From: an uncultured Collinsella sp.
GTDB lineage: Bacteria > Actinomycetota > Coriobacteriia > Coriobacteriales > Coriobacteriaceae
DNA length: 64,000 nucleotides
Assembly (NCBI GenBank): GCA_900541795.1
Contig: UQLC01000007.1
Location: forward strand, 47,688-111,687
Direction of reading: 5' to 3'
The position numbers and the translations under genes were made by a program. Positions 33,793 to 41,624 of the stretch are shown here, one piece after another; position 1 is the first letter of the stretch, and the number at the start of each line of letters is the position of its first letter. The notes beneath the pieces are model-generated. The model was given only the letters and a program-made list of their open reading frames with translations. It was not told the origin of the DNA and made no database searches.

Positions 33793-34974
33793 TTACCCGC
33801 GCGGCTTGATTTTATCACGTAGCGACTTGAGGTTCTCCAGTGCCGCGTTAAGCGTCTCATCCCGCTTGGCAAAGTGGAAACGAATCAGATGGTTGACGGG
33901 CTCGCGGAAGAAGCTCGAGCCGGGCACGGCGCCCACGCCCACCTTGGATGCGAGGTCCTCGCAGAATTCGAGGTCGCTGTCATAGCCAAACTCAGAGATG
34001 TCCATCATGACGTAGTAGGCGCCCTGCGGCACGTTATGCTCAAGACCGATGCTATCGAGCCCCTGGCAGAACAAGTCGCGTTTGGCGGTGTAGAGGTCGA
34101 GGACCTCATCGTAATAGCTGTCGTCGAAGTTGAGGGCGGTGACAACGGCTTCCTGCAGGGGAGCGGCGGCACCCACGGTGAGAAAGTCGTGGACCTTCTT
34201 GATACGCTCGGTGATCTGGGCCGGGGCGATGGTGTAGCCCAGGCGCCAACCGGTGATGGAGTACGTCTTAGACAGCGAGCTGCAGCTGATGGTTCGCTCG
34301 AACATGCCGGGCAGCGTGGCCATATAGACGTGCTCGTGGGGCGCGTAGACGATGTGCTCGTATACCTCGTCGGTAATGCAGTAGGCGTCGTACTTTTTGC
34401 AGAGGTCGGCGATGAAGGTGAGCTCCTCGCGCGTAAAGACCTTGCCGCAAGGGTTGGAAGGGTTGCACAGGACGATGGCCTTGGGGTCGTTGTCGCGGAA
34501 GGCTGCCTCGAGCGTCTCGCGGTCAAAGTCGAACGTGGGCGGGTTGAGCGGCACATAGATGGGCTCGGCACCCGAGAGAATGGTGTCAGCGCCGTAGTTC
34601 TCGTAGAACGGCGAGAAGATGACGACCTTGTCTCCGGGGTTCGTAACCGTCATCATGGCGGCCATCATGGCCTCGGTGGAGCCGCAGGTGACCACGATAT
34701 TCTCGTTGGGGTTCACCGGCATGCCCATAAAGTGCTCCTGCTTTGCTGCGAGTGCCTCGCGCATGGCCTGGGAGCCCCAGGTGATGGAGTACTGGTGATA
34801 GAGCGGCTTGGGGTCGCTGGCGATGGCGCTGAGGCTATCGAGCAGCTGCGACGGGGGATCGAAGTCGGGGAAGCCCTGCGACAGGTTGACGGCGCCGTAC
34901 TTATTGGAGATGCGTGTCATGCGGCGGATGACCGAATCGGTAAATCTTGCCGTGCGGTTGGAGAGTTCTTTCAT
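33793..34974 (-). CDS. PLP-dependent aminotransferase, class I/II
   Basis: A 393-residue fold-type I enzyme. Recognisable sites: NLSQGFPDFDPP near residue 28, the PLP-ring region TCGSTEAMMAAM near 105, NPSNPCGKVFTREEL near 175, DEVYEHIVY near 210 and the Schiff-base lysine in CSSLSKTYSITGWRLGY near 240. It is closest to aspartate or kynurenine-type aminotransferases (KAT/MalY group) that transfer amino groups from aromatic or other amino acids to 2-oxo acids; specificity cannot be read from sequence. AAAGGA precedes the chosen ATG; the in-frame extension of eight residues lacks a site. Confidence 0.88.
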   Translation of the reverse strand: MKELSNRTARFTDSVIRRMTRISNKYGAVNLSQGFPDFDPPSQLLDSLSAIASDPKPLYHQYSITWGSQAMREALAAKQEHFMGMPVNPNENIVVTCGSTEAMMAAMMTVTNPGDKVVIFSPFYENYGADTILSGAEPIYVPLNPPTFDFDRETLEAAFRDNDPKAIVLCNPSNPCGKVFTREELTFIADLCKKYDAYCITDEVYEHIVYAPHEHVYMATLPGMFERTISCSSLSKTYSITGWRLGYTIAPAQITERIKKVHDFLTVGAAAPLQEAVVTALNFDDSYYDEVLDLYTAKRDLFCQGLDSIGLEHNVPQGAYYVMMDISEFGYDSDLEFCEDLASKVGVGAVPGSSFFREPVNHLIRFHFAKRDETLNAALENLKSLRDKIKPRG

Positions 34975-35084
34975 GACGGTCCTTTCGAGGATTTGCAATG
35001 GGGCAAGTTTACTCCTATGAAATCGGTGGGATTTGCTCGAAATGCTCTCGAAAAACTCTTTTCAAAATTCTTGAAAATTGGGGC

Positions 35085-35113
35085 TTGCATCGCGTGGCGT
35101 TCCTTGCAATAAT
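35085..35113 (+). promoter_or_regulatory. Predicted promoter of the tRNA-His/tRNA-Lys unit
   Basis: TTGCAT (35085-35090), a 17-base spacer and AATAAT (35108-35113), 26 bases before tRNA-His. The two tRNAs are 22 bases apart and likely share it. Confidence 0.55.
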
Positions 35114-35139
35114 AGTCGAGCGCGAAGCGCACAGGACAC

Positions 35140-35217
35140 GGTGGGTGTAGCTCAGTTGGCTAGAGCGACGGGTTGTGGTCCCGTAGGTCGAGGGTTCGAG
35201 TCCCTTTACCCACCCCA
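35140..35217 (+). tRNA. tRNA-His (anticodon GTG), CCA encoded
   Basis: Acceptor GTGGGTG/TACCCAC, the extra G(-1) at 35140 facing discriminator C at 35214, anticodon loop TTGTGGT (GTG), and T-loop TTCGAGT. The G(-1):C73 pair is the histidine identity feature. CCA is genomically encoded at 35215-35217, unlike the neighbouring Lys and the Ala tRNA. Confidence 0.92.
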
Positions 35218-35239
35218 GTTCTTGCTTCGTGTTGATATC

Positions 35240-35312
35240 GGGTCGTTAGCTCAGTTGGTAGAGCAGGGGACTCTTAATCCCAAGGTCCAGGGTTCGACCC
35301 CCTGACGGCCCA
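35240..35312 (+). tRNA. tRNA-Lys (anticodon CTT)
   Basis: Acceptor GGGTCGT/ACGGCCC, D-arm AGCTCAGTTGGTAGAGC, anticodon loop CTCTTAA (CTT, reads AAG), T-arm GGGTTCGACCCC, discriminator A at 35312. CCA is not encoded. Its last 17 bases and downstream flank are duplicated at 35474. Confidence 0.92.
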
Positions 35313-35404
35313 CCCAAAGATTGTTAAAGCGACTGGCTCAGGCTGGTCGCTTTTTTGTTGACCTCGCATGGGGTCGAACCCGAAAGGGCGCGGAGCTGAG
35401 GAAA
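35296..35404. repeat. tRNA-Lys 3'-flank repeat, unit 1
   Basis: It begins in the T-loop of tRNA-Lys (GACCCCCTGACGGCCCAC), runs through a hairpin terminator (AGCGAC/GTCGCT plus T6, 35328-35356) and GGGGTCGAACCC (35370-35381, the inverse of the tRNA T-arm), and ends at GGAAAC. Unit 2 follows at a period of 178 bases. Confidence 0.8.
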
Positions 35405-35708
35405 CGCGTAAGCGTTTGCCAGCGCAGCGCGCAAGGCGCCTTGGCGCCGCAGCGGCCGCCTGCGCAGCAGGCTGACCCCCTGACGGCCCACCAAAGCATT
35501 GTAAAGCGGCTGGCTTCGGCTGGTCGCTTTTTTTGTTGACCTTTCATGGGGTCGAACCCGTCGGGGCGCGAAGTTGGGGAAACTGCACCGTGATTCCCTT
35601 AGGGAAACACGGCTAAAGCCCCATAAACGTGCTCTCCTTATGAGAATTATGCTCACGGGGCTCGATGCATGTTGAGAAGTTGTGATCAAACTCAAAGTGA
35701 GAATCGAT
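35313..35708. other. 396-bp gene-free region after tRNA-Lys
   Basis: Made of two diverged copies of a ~110-base unit (35296-35404 and 35474-35583) with a G/C-rich hairpin-forming spacer between them, then about 120 bases with no feature I can support before the flavoprotein stop. Confidence 0.6.
35474..35583. repeat. tRNA-Lys 3'-flank repeat, unit 2
   Basis: Repeats the tRNA 3' end, terminator, inverted T-arm (35548-35559) and the GGGCGCG...GGGAAAC tail of unit 1 with moderate divergence. It looks like a partial tandem duplication or a footprint of integration at the tRNA 3' end. Confidence 0.75.
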
Positions 35709-37235
35709 TTAGTCTGCTCGATAGTGCGATCCGAGACTTTCGGTTCGCTTGCGCATGGCTTTGACCATCTCCATCGACAGCTGAATCTGCGACTGTAGGC
35801 GGGCGAGGGCTGCGATCTCGCTGTCATCGGCATGCGGCTTGTTCAGCGCCATGGCCTTGTCTTGCAGGCTTTCAAGCTGTTGCAGAGCCTCGGATAGGCC
35901 CGTCTCGGTGCGGTTGATCATGCAATAGGTGCTCATCGTGTGCTTAAGGCTGTGTGTCAGGCGTTCGGCATCTGCTGTAGCTGTGCCATGCTGGGGGAGG
36001 GCGATATCCGCCTTCAGGGCTGTCTCAGGCTCTTTCTGCGCTGCAAGGGCTGCCGATGCGCCCGCGATGCGTCCGAACACGATGCCGTTGGCGCTTGACA
36101 AGCCACCAATGCGGTCGGCGCCGTGCATGCCGCCTGTTGCCTCGCCACAGGCGTAGAGGCCCTCAACGCCCGTGTACGCGGTCTTGTCGATCCTGATGCC
36201 GCCGTTGGCGGCGTGGGCATACATCGCCACGCGCATCTCGTCGGTCGGCGCAATGCCGTGCTCGTCTTGTAGCCAGGTGGCAAAAGTCTGCACAAACTCT
36301 GGGACATCCTCGCGAGGGAAGTCGTAGTGGAGCGCTAGGCCTTCGGCACCCGCTTGATCGATGGCAAGATCGATGGCGCGGGAAGCCAGGCGCGATGTGA
36401 AGGGGCCATATCCGGAGCGCTGTTCAAGCAAATCGTCCAGTTTGTCGTCGGCAATATCTTCCGGCTGGTCTACATGTACGTAGCGCCAGGTTTTCTCGTT
36501 GAAGACCAGGTTGCGCTTGGGCTCGATGAAGCCCGGCATCATCTGCATAAACTCTATATTAGTAAGCGATGCACCGTGCGCCAGTGCGATGGCCTGCGAG
36601 GAGCTGAGCACATCGGCGGAAGTGAGGCTGCGCTCGAACAGGCCGCCTGTGCCACCGGCTGCGATGATCGTGGCCTTGGCAGCAAATGGCACGATTCGAT
36701 CTTCGGTGAGGTCGTAGAGCACGGTTCCGGTGATTCTGCCGTTCGTGTCCTCAACAAGGTCGATAAGCTCATGGCGGGGGAGCAGGCGAATGCCGAGCGA
36801 CTCGATCCGGGCTGTCAGAGCGTCCTCAAGGGGCTTGCGGGTGAGGCCGCGCCACATGCGCGTTTTGTGGTCAAAGCAGGGGATAAACTGCTTTTGCTGA
36901 GCGCTCTCAGCGTTTTGCGGACGCTTGAGCTCAACGCCCAGGTCTTGCTCGAGCCATTCAATTGCCTGGGGAATGCCGTGGACAAACGTCTGGACAAGCT
37001 CGGGGTCGGCGACACCGCCGCCGACGGTCTGGATGGTGTCGATGAGGTCTTGTTCGTCGTCTTCGTTAACGGGTCCGATAAGCCCTAGGCCCCAGGTTCC
37101 GGGGAAGAAGCTCGATCCACTCATGGTCTTGCCGGCGCTTGCCACAGCGACGGTTGCGCCCGTGCGTGCCGCTTCGATGGCGGCACAAAGGCCCGCAATG
37201 CCAGATCCAATTACCAGTACATCAGTCGATTCCAT
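35709..37235 (-). CDS. FAD-dependent oxidoreductase, fumarate reductase/L-aspartate oxidase-like
   Basis: A 508-residue flavoprotein. The dinucleotide-binding Rossmann motif VLVIGSGIAGLCAAIEAA opens the protein; ATIIAAGGTGGLFERS near 195 and the C-terminal flavin motif GLYACGEATGGMHGADRIGG near 385 match the succinate dehydrogenase/fumarate reductase/NadB flavoprotein family. No signal peptide, haem or partner subunit is seen, so it is cytosolic and single. L-aspartate oxidase would feed NAD synthesis, but nadA and nadC are not adjacent; another 2-enoate reductase role is possible. AAAGGA precedes the start. Confidence 0.75.
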   Translation of the reverse strand: MESTDVLVIGSGIAGLCAAIEAARTGATVAVASAGKTMSGSSFFPGTWGLGLIGPVNEDDEQDLIDTIQTVGGGVADPELVQTFVHGIPQAIEWLEQDLGVELKRPQNAESAQQKQFIPCFDHKTRMWRGLTRKPLEDALTARIESLGIRLLPRHELIDLVEDTNGRITGTVLYDLTEDRIVPFAAKATIIAAGGTGGLFERSLTSADVLSSSQAIALAHGASLTNIEFMQMMPGFIEPKRNLVFNEKTWRYVHVDQPEDIADDKLDDLLEQRSGYGPFTSRLASRAIDLAIDQAGAEGLALHYDFPREDVPEFVQTFATWLQDEHGIAPTDEMRVAMYAHAANGGIRIDKTAYTGVEGLYACGEATGGMHGADRIGGLSSANGIVFGRIAGASAALAAQKEPETALKADIALPQHGTATADAERLTHSLKHTMSTYCMINRTETGLSEALQQLESLQDKAMALNKPHADDSEIAALARLQSQIQLSMEMVKAMRKRTESLGSHYRAD

Positions 37236-37370
37236 CGGATTCCTTTCTCGTCCGGCGCATTGTCGCACGGGTGATCGGCAATGGGGCCGCAAAGACTCGG
37301 CAAATCGGTAAAGGGCAAATATGGCAGGTGGGCGTCAGGTGGACTCGGCCACTTCGGTCGGCCCATTTGA

Positions 37371-37440
37371 TAAGTTGCGGTGGAATACGGACTGTTTTGG
37401 CCTGTATGGATGCAATTCAGTCCGTATTTCACCGCAACTG
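37371..37440. repeat. Palindromic intergenic element (family A, copy 2)
   Basis: Arms AGTTGCGGTGGAATACGGAC and GTCCGTATTTCACCGCAACT pair with one G-T. Compared with copy 1, TAGGGACT has become TACGGACT in one arm and AGTCCCTA has become AGTCCGTA in the other: compensated changes that keep the stem. Confidence 0.85.
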
Positions 37441-37487
37441 ATACATCGGACCCTTTAATAAGAGTAACCAATTTGAGACGGGGCAAA

Positions 37488-37521
37488 CAAAAAGAGCCGC
37501 TACCTCGAAAGGTAGCGGCTC
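37488..37521 (-). terminator. Intrinsic terminator of the GGGtGRT operon
   Basis: GAGCCGCTACC/GGTAGCGGCTC 11-bp stem, loop TCGAAA, T-run on the minus strand, 36 bases after the stop. Confidence 0.88.
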
Positions 37522-37556
37522 CAAAGCTCAGCTATATGAGCATCGCGCGGGCGCGA

Positions 37557-38561
37557 TTAGGCCTTGAGGGCCTCCTCGACGGCGACAGCGCAGGCGACGG
37601 TGGCACCGACCATGGGGTTGTTGCCCATGCCGATGAGACCCATCATGTCGACGTGCGCAGGCACGGAGGAAGAACCGGCGAACTGGGCGTCGGAGTGCAT
37701 GCGGCCCATGGTGTCGGTCATGCCGTAAGAGGCAGGGCCGGCGCCCATGTTGTCCGGGTGCAGGGTACGGCCAGTGCCGCCACCAGAAGCGACGGAGAAG
37801 TACTTCTTGCCAGCCTCGAGGCGCTCCTTCTTGTAGGTGCCAGCGACGGGGTGCTGGAAGCGCGTGGGGTTGGTGGAGTTACCGGTGATCGAGATGTCGA
37901 CGTTCTCGTGCCACATGATGGCAACGCCCTCGCGGACGTCGTCGGCGCCGTAGCAGTTGACGACGGCGCGGGGACCATCGGAGTAGGGGATGGTCTCGAC
38001 GACCTTGAGCTCGCCCGTGAAGTAGTCGAACTGGGTCTTCACGTAGGTGAAGCCGTTGATGCGGGCGATAATCTGAGCAGCGTCCTTGCCCAGACCGTTG
38101 AGGATGACGCGCAGCGGCTTCTTGCGAGCCTTGTTGGCGTTCAGAGCCAGGCCGATAGCACCCTCAGCGGCAGCGAAGGACTCGTGACCGGCCAGGAAGG
38201 CGAAGCACTCGGTGTCGTCGGAGAGCAGCATAGCGCCCAGGTTGCCGTGGCCCAGACCGACCTTGCGGTCCTCGGCGACGGAGCCGGGAACGGTGAAGGC
38301 CTGGATGCCCTCGCCGATGATGGCGGCAGCCTCAGAAGCGGACTTGGCGCCACGCTTGACAGCGAGAGCGCAACCGAGGGTGTAGGCCCACTCGGCGTTC
38401 TGGAAGGCGATGGACTGGGTGTTGTTGACGATCTCACGCGGGTTGAAGCCCTTGTCGGTGCAGATCTGCAGAGCTTCCTCGAGGGAGGCGATGCCGTTGT
38501 CGGCGAGGCACTTGTTGATCTTGTCAGCGCGGCGCTCGTAACCTTCGAACGTAACAGTCAT
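37557..38561 (-). CDS. GGGtGRT family protein, function unknown
   Basis: A 334-residue protein recognised by its name-giving motif SGGGTGRTLHPDNMG near residue 240. It also has conserved segments MTVTFEGYERRADKINKCLA at the N-terminus, GHGNLGAMLLSDDTECFAFLAGHESFAAAEGA near 135 and MGLIGMGNNPMVGATVACAVA near the end. Proteins of this family are widespread in strict anaerobes and usually sit next to an IscU-like scaffold, as here, but no biochemical activity is established. Codon use is highly biased, suggesting abundant expression. It is 18 bases downstream of the scaffold gene and shares its transcript. Confidence 0.85.
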   Translation of the reverse strand: MTVTFEGYERRADKINKCLADNGIASLEEALQICTDKGFNPREIVNNTQSIAFQNAEWAYTLGCALAVKRGAKSASEAAAIIGEGIQAFTVPGSVAEDRKVGLGHGNLGAMLLSDDTECFAFLAGHESFAAAEGAIGLALNANKARKKPLRVILNGLGKDAAQIIARINGFTYVKTQFDYFTGELKVVETIPYSDGPRAVVNCYGADDVREGVAIMWHENVDISITGNSTNPTRFQHPVAGTYKKERLEAGKKYFSVASGGGTGRTLHPDNMGAGPASYGMTDTMGRMHSDAQFAGSSSVPAHVDMMGLIGMGNNPMVGATVACAVAVEEALKA

Positions 38562-38579
38562 AGTTATTTCCCTCCCTTT

Positions 38580-39314
38580 CTACTCGTGAACCGGGAACAC
38601 GCTGGCGACGGAGTGAGTCTCCTCGTCGGTGCGCGGGTCGATGTACTTGGCAGCGTTCTCCCACTGACCATAGTGGCCCATAGCGCCAGCGATGGCCTCC
38701 TCGGGGGTCTTGCCGGCCTTGACGGCGTCGGTGAACTTGCCGAGGTTCAGGAACTCGAATGCGATGATCTCGTTCTTGTCGTTGAGAGCCATGCGGGTGA
38801 CGTAGCCCTGAGCGAGCTCGAGGTAACGAGCGCCCTTGGCCTTGGTGCCGAACATGGTGCCGACCTGAGAGCGAAGGCCCTTGCCGAGGTCGTCGAGGGA
38901 GGCGCCCACGGGCAGGCCGCCCTCGGAGAACGCGGTCTGGCTGCGGCCGTAAACGATCTGCAGGAAGATCTCGCGCATAGCAACGTTGATGGCGTCGCAG
39001 ACAAGGTCGGTGTTGAGGGCCTCGAGGATGGTCTTACCGGGAAGGATCTCGGAAGCCATGGCGGCAGAGTGGGTCATGCCCGAGCAGCCGATGGTCTCAA
39101 CGAGGGCCTCCTCGATGATGCCGTCCTTGACGTTCAGCGTGAGCTTGCAGGCGCCCTGCTGAGGTGCGCACCAACCCACACCGTGCGTAAGACCGGAGAT
39201 GTCGGAAATCTCCTTAGCCTGGACCCACTTGCCCTCCTCGGGGATGGGTGCGGGGCCGTGGTATGCACCCTTGGCAACGGGGCACATGTTCTCCACTTCC
39301 TGTGAGTACTGCAT
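38580..39314 (-). CDS. IscU/NifU-like iron-sulfur scaffold-related protein paired with GGGtGRT
   Basis: A 244-residue protein. An IscU-type core is recognisable: GACKLTLNVKDGIIEEALVETIGCSGMTHSAA near residues 55-85, with cysteines in WCAPQQGAC, GCSG and LVCDAI. It is longer than SufU/IscU (about 140) by an N-terminal and a C-terminal extension. Family members are annotated as Fe-S assembly scaffolds but differ from the SufU at 41202. GAGGAGAG precedes ATG 39314; codon bias is as strong as in the GGGtGRT gene, with which it forms a two-gene operon. Confidence 0.78.
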   Translation of the reverse strand: MQYSQEVENMCPVAKGAYHGPAPIPEEGKWVQAKEISDISGLTHGVGWCAPQQGACKLTLNVKDGIIEEALVETIGCSGMTHSAAMASEILPGKTILEALNTDLVCDAINVAMREIFLQIVYGRSQTAFSEGGLPVGASLDDLGKGLRSQVGTMFGTKAKGARYLELAQGYVTRMALNDKNEIIAFEFLNLGKFTDAVKAGKTPEEAIAGAMGHYGQWENAAKYIDPRTDEETHSVASVFPVHE

Positions 39315-39717
39315 GCCTCTCCTCTCTATCGTGTTGGCGTCCCGTCTGGGGGTCGTGGCTGGCGATTGCCGGGCGACCCTTCGAAAGGGACATGACATGC
39401 AGCCCCTATAATACCGCGAAATGCACGGAATATTCGGCGAACGGCTCAGTTTTCATAGCGAGAAGTCCGGAAGTTTTAATTGAAACGGTTTAACTCTATG
39501 TTCTGTGGTCGCGAACTTCCGTAGAGGGGGTCCGTCTTTGGCAAGCTTTTGGGCAGCTCTTGTAAGCGTTGCGGGGGTTGACCTGTTGCAACGGTGCCGT
39601 TCGCCGCCTGTTTACTGCCTTTGGCCGCGCGAGCGAATTGTTTTGCGTGAATGTTTTGATGGCACGCTTCAATCGTGCTGTATTGGATGGCAAGCAGATC
39701 CCGGCGAAGGGAGCGCC
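39315..39717. other. 403-bp interval between divergent scaffold and RAYT genes
   Basis: Divergent promoter region. No palindromic repeat of families A-D occurs here, contrary to what a RAYT next to its own REP elements would show. No coding frame or RNA that I can support. Confidence 0.45.
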
Positions 39718-40530
39718 ATGCAGCGCGTTTGGAGAACGGTTACCGGCTTTTACCATGTCTGTGCCCGCGGTACGGGCAAGCAGCTCATCTTTGAGGGCGA
39801 TGAAGACCGGTGGGAGTTCTTGGAGCTGATGCGTGAGTGCTGCCGCAAGGTGGGCGTGACGGTTATCGCCTGGTGCCTTATGGGCAATCACGTGCGTCTG
39901 GTGCTTGCAGATTACGAGGACGCGATGAGCGCGGCGATGCACCGGCTGCTTTTGACGTACGCGCGGCGGTTCAATAAACGCACGGGGCGCACAGGGCATC
40001 TGTTCCAGAACCGTTTTGACCGGCGCTCGCTCGATACCGACTGGCAGGTGATGGAGGCTATTCGCTCCGTTCACGCCGATCCGCAGGAGGCGGGCATGAG
40101 CCTAATCGAGCGTTACCCCTGGAGCAGCTTTGCGGAGCATCTGCGCGCTTACGACAGTGATGCGGCAGATGCCACGAGGGGATTTTCCGATCCTTCTTGC
40201 GTGCTTGAGCTTTTTGGTTCTGCCGAGGCCTTTGCTGCCTATTCGCTTTCGACGCCCGACAGCGGCGAACCGGCGCTGCGCGATATGAAAGAGACGGAGT
40301 GGGAACGCCACGCCTTTGCCAACAAGTTGGCGAAGGAGCTAGGGGTTCCGCTCAACGGGGTTAAAACTGTACCGCCGGCGCAGCGCGATACCGTTATTGT
40401 TGGATTGAACAATGCCGGCTTTACAGTGCGTCAGATTGAGCGGTATACCGGGATTGGCAAAAGTACCGTCTCTCGTATCGTGCGCGCCCGCGCGCGAACG
40501 GCGATGCGGGCTGGCGGAAACGTGATGTAG
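39718..40530 (+). CDS. RAYT-like Y1 transposase with C-terminal HTH, catalytic residues changed
   Basis: A 270-residue member of the REP-associated tyrosine transposase group (IS200/IS605 Y1 fold). The fold markers are present: FYHVCARG at the N-terminus, the HUH strand as CLMGNHVRLVL near residue 58, FQNRFDRR near 97 and DPQEAG...YPWSSF near 125-145. However the HUH motif reads HVR instead of HVH, and the catalytic helix reads IRSVHADPQEAG where the family has a Tyr (RYIHLNPVRAG). Both residues needed for DNA strand transfer therefore seem lost. The C-terminus has an HTH-like segment IERYTGIGKSTVSRIVRARA, suggesting retained DNA binding. GAAGGGAG precedes ATG 39718. Confidence 0.82.
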   Translation: MQRVWRTVTGFYHVCARGTGKQLIFEGDEDRWEFLELMRECCRKVGVTVIAWCLMGNHVRLVLADYEDAMSAAMHRLLLTYARRFNKRTGRTGHLFQNRFDRRSLDTDWQVMEAIRSVHADPQEAGMSLIERYPWSSFAEHLRAYDSDAADATRGFSDPSCVLELFGSAEAFAAYSLSTPDSGEPALRDMKETEWERHAFANKLAKELGVPLNGVKTVPPAQRDTVIVGLNNAGFTVRQIERYTGIGKSTVSRIVRARARTAMRAGGNVM

Positions 40531-41201
40531 GGTCGCCTGTTCACCGCAGCTGGGGTCGTCCATACGCCGCAACCAGCGTTCAAAAGCTTGGTACGGTAAC
40601 TGCACTTCTTAATATGCATAGAACAATCGTCATCTTGCATAAAATAACAGCTCAGTCCGGGTTTGCCCGTGCCTACCCCCGTCTGCGCCGTGCAAAAAAC
40701 GGAGTTTTCAGCATCGTGGTGCTGTCGGCACTGCCACAATCTTGCAACACACGGGCCCCTAAGCTATTGATCCCTGCCGTTGCACCCCCGGAGTATGTGC
40801 CTGCGTCCCGTCAGACCGCGATGTCTGGTCTAAAACACAATATTTATGCGCCTGGAGACGTTGATTAACGCTTCCGATGCGTATGCACACAGCTTGGCGT
40901 GCTGAATACTCGCAAAAATGCACGCAGCATCCTATGGGACCCTTCTGCGGCAGGCGCGAAGCGAGTCGGAGCTCAGCAGAACGGGGCTTGGCGCATTGCT
41001 TGGCGGGTCCGGGGCCCTGCCGCAGGCCTTTGGTGCTGTGGAAAACGCCCGTGTTCGCGTCTGCTGTGTGGTAAATGACAGACGGAGCGCCGGACGCGCG
41101 GACTTCGTGCGTCCGGCGCTCATTAGGAAAAACAGAGCCGCCCGTATCGGGCGGCTCTGCAATCAAAAACCTTGGATTCGGGGCATACGCTACTGGTTAG
41201 T
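40531..41201. other. 671-bp region without supported genes
   Basis: Between the RAYT stop and the sufU stop. Short open frames (for example 40614-40868) have no ribosome site and atypical composition. At the right end are two hairpins: AGCGCCGGACGC/GCGTCCGGCGCT (41086-41120) and the suf terminator (41127-41160). The rest is unexplained and may be the decayed flank of the RAYT element. Confidence 0.45.
41127..41160 (-). terminator. Intrinsic terminator of the suf operon
   Basis: On the minus strand CAGAGCCGCCCG/CGGGCGGCTCTG with loop ATA is followed by TTTTTCC, 42 bases after the sufU stop. Confidence 0.88.
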
Positions 41202-41624
41202 TTACCCCTCGAGCATGCCGTCGAGGGTGCGCCAGGCGAGCTCGGCGCATTTGACGCGGGCGGGCATGTGCGAGATGTCCTGGAGCTGGGCAGCCTCGTC
41301 CAGGTCTTCCAGGTCTTCCTCGGAGAGCTGTTCGCCGCGGATCATGGCGAGGAAGAGCCCCGCCAGGCGGCGCGCCTCCTCGACCGTCTCGCCGGTGATG
41401 AGGTCGGCCATGATGTCGGCGCTGGCCTGGCTGATGGCGCAGCCATGACCGGTAAAGGAGGCCTCCTCGATCACGCCGTTCTCGACGCGCAGCTGCAAGG
41501 TGAGTTCGTCACCGCAGCTGGGGTTGATGCCGTCGTGCTCGTGCGTGGGAGCGTCCATCTCGTACTTATAGTCGGGGTGCGAGTTGTGCTCCATAAATGT
41601 GGTGGAGGTGTACAGATTACCCAT
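41202..41624 (-). CDS. sufU: SufU-like iron-sulfur/sulfur-transfer protein
   Basis: A 140-residue protein of the IscU fold. The three conserved cysteines are in NPSCGDELTLQL (near 37), GHGCAISQASADIM (near 62) and ARVKCAELAWRTL (near 125). In Gram-positive SUF systems SufU is a zinc-bound sulfurtransferase that activates SufS; it may also act as scaffold. The start overlaps the sufS stop by eight bases, so translation is coupled. It is the last gene of sufCBDSU. Confidence 0.92.
   Translation of the reverse strand: MGNLYTSTTFMEHNSHPDYKYEMDAPTHEHDGINPSCGDELTLQLRVENGVIEEASFTGHGCAISQASADIMADLITGETVEEARRLAGLFLAMIRGEQLSEEDLEDLDEAAQLQDISHMPARVKCAELAWRTLDGMLEG

Larger units (their letters stand above)
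37236..37556. other. 321-bp interval with family A repeat and terminator
   Basis: Holds the palindromic family A element (37371-37440) and the terminator of the GGGtGRT operon (37488-37521). The remainder should carry the promoter of the flavoprotein gene but no clear boxes are seen. Confidence 0.5.

Noticed and set aside
37380..39305. 641-codon open frame on the plus strand
   Set aside because: It runs antisense across the whole GGGtGRT and scaffold genes and is a by-product of their extreme codon bias; its translation is Gly/Val/Asp-rich and resembles no protein.
39718..40530. Active IS200/IS605-type transposase
   Set aside because: The second HUH histidine and the catalytic tyrosine are both replaced, and no subterminal hairpins typical of IS200 ends flank the gene.
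40614..40868. 84-codon open frame after the RAYT gene
   Set aside because: No ribosome site and atypical residue composition; overlapped by other equally poor frames.
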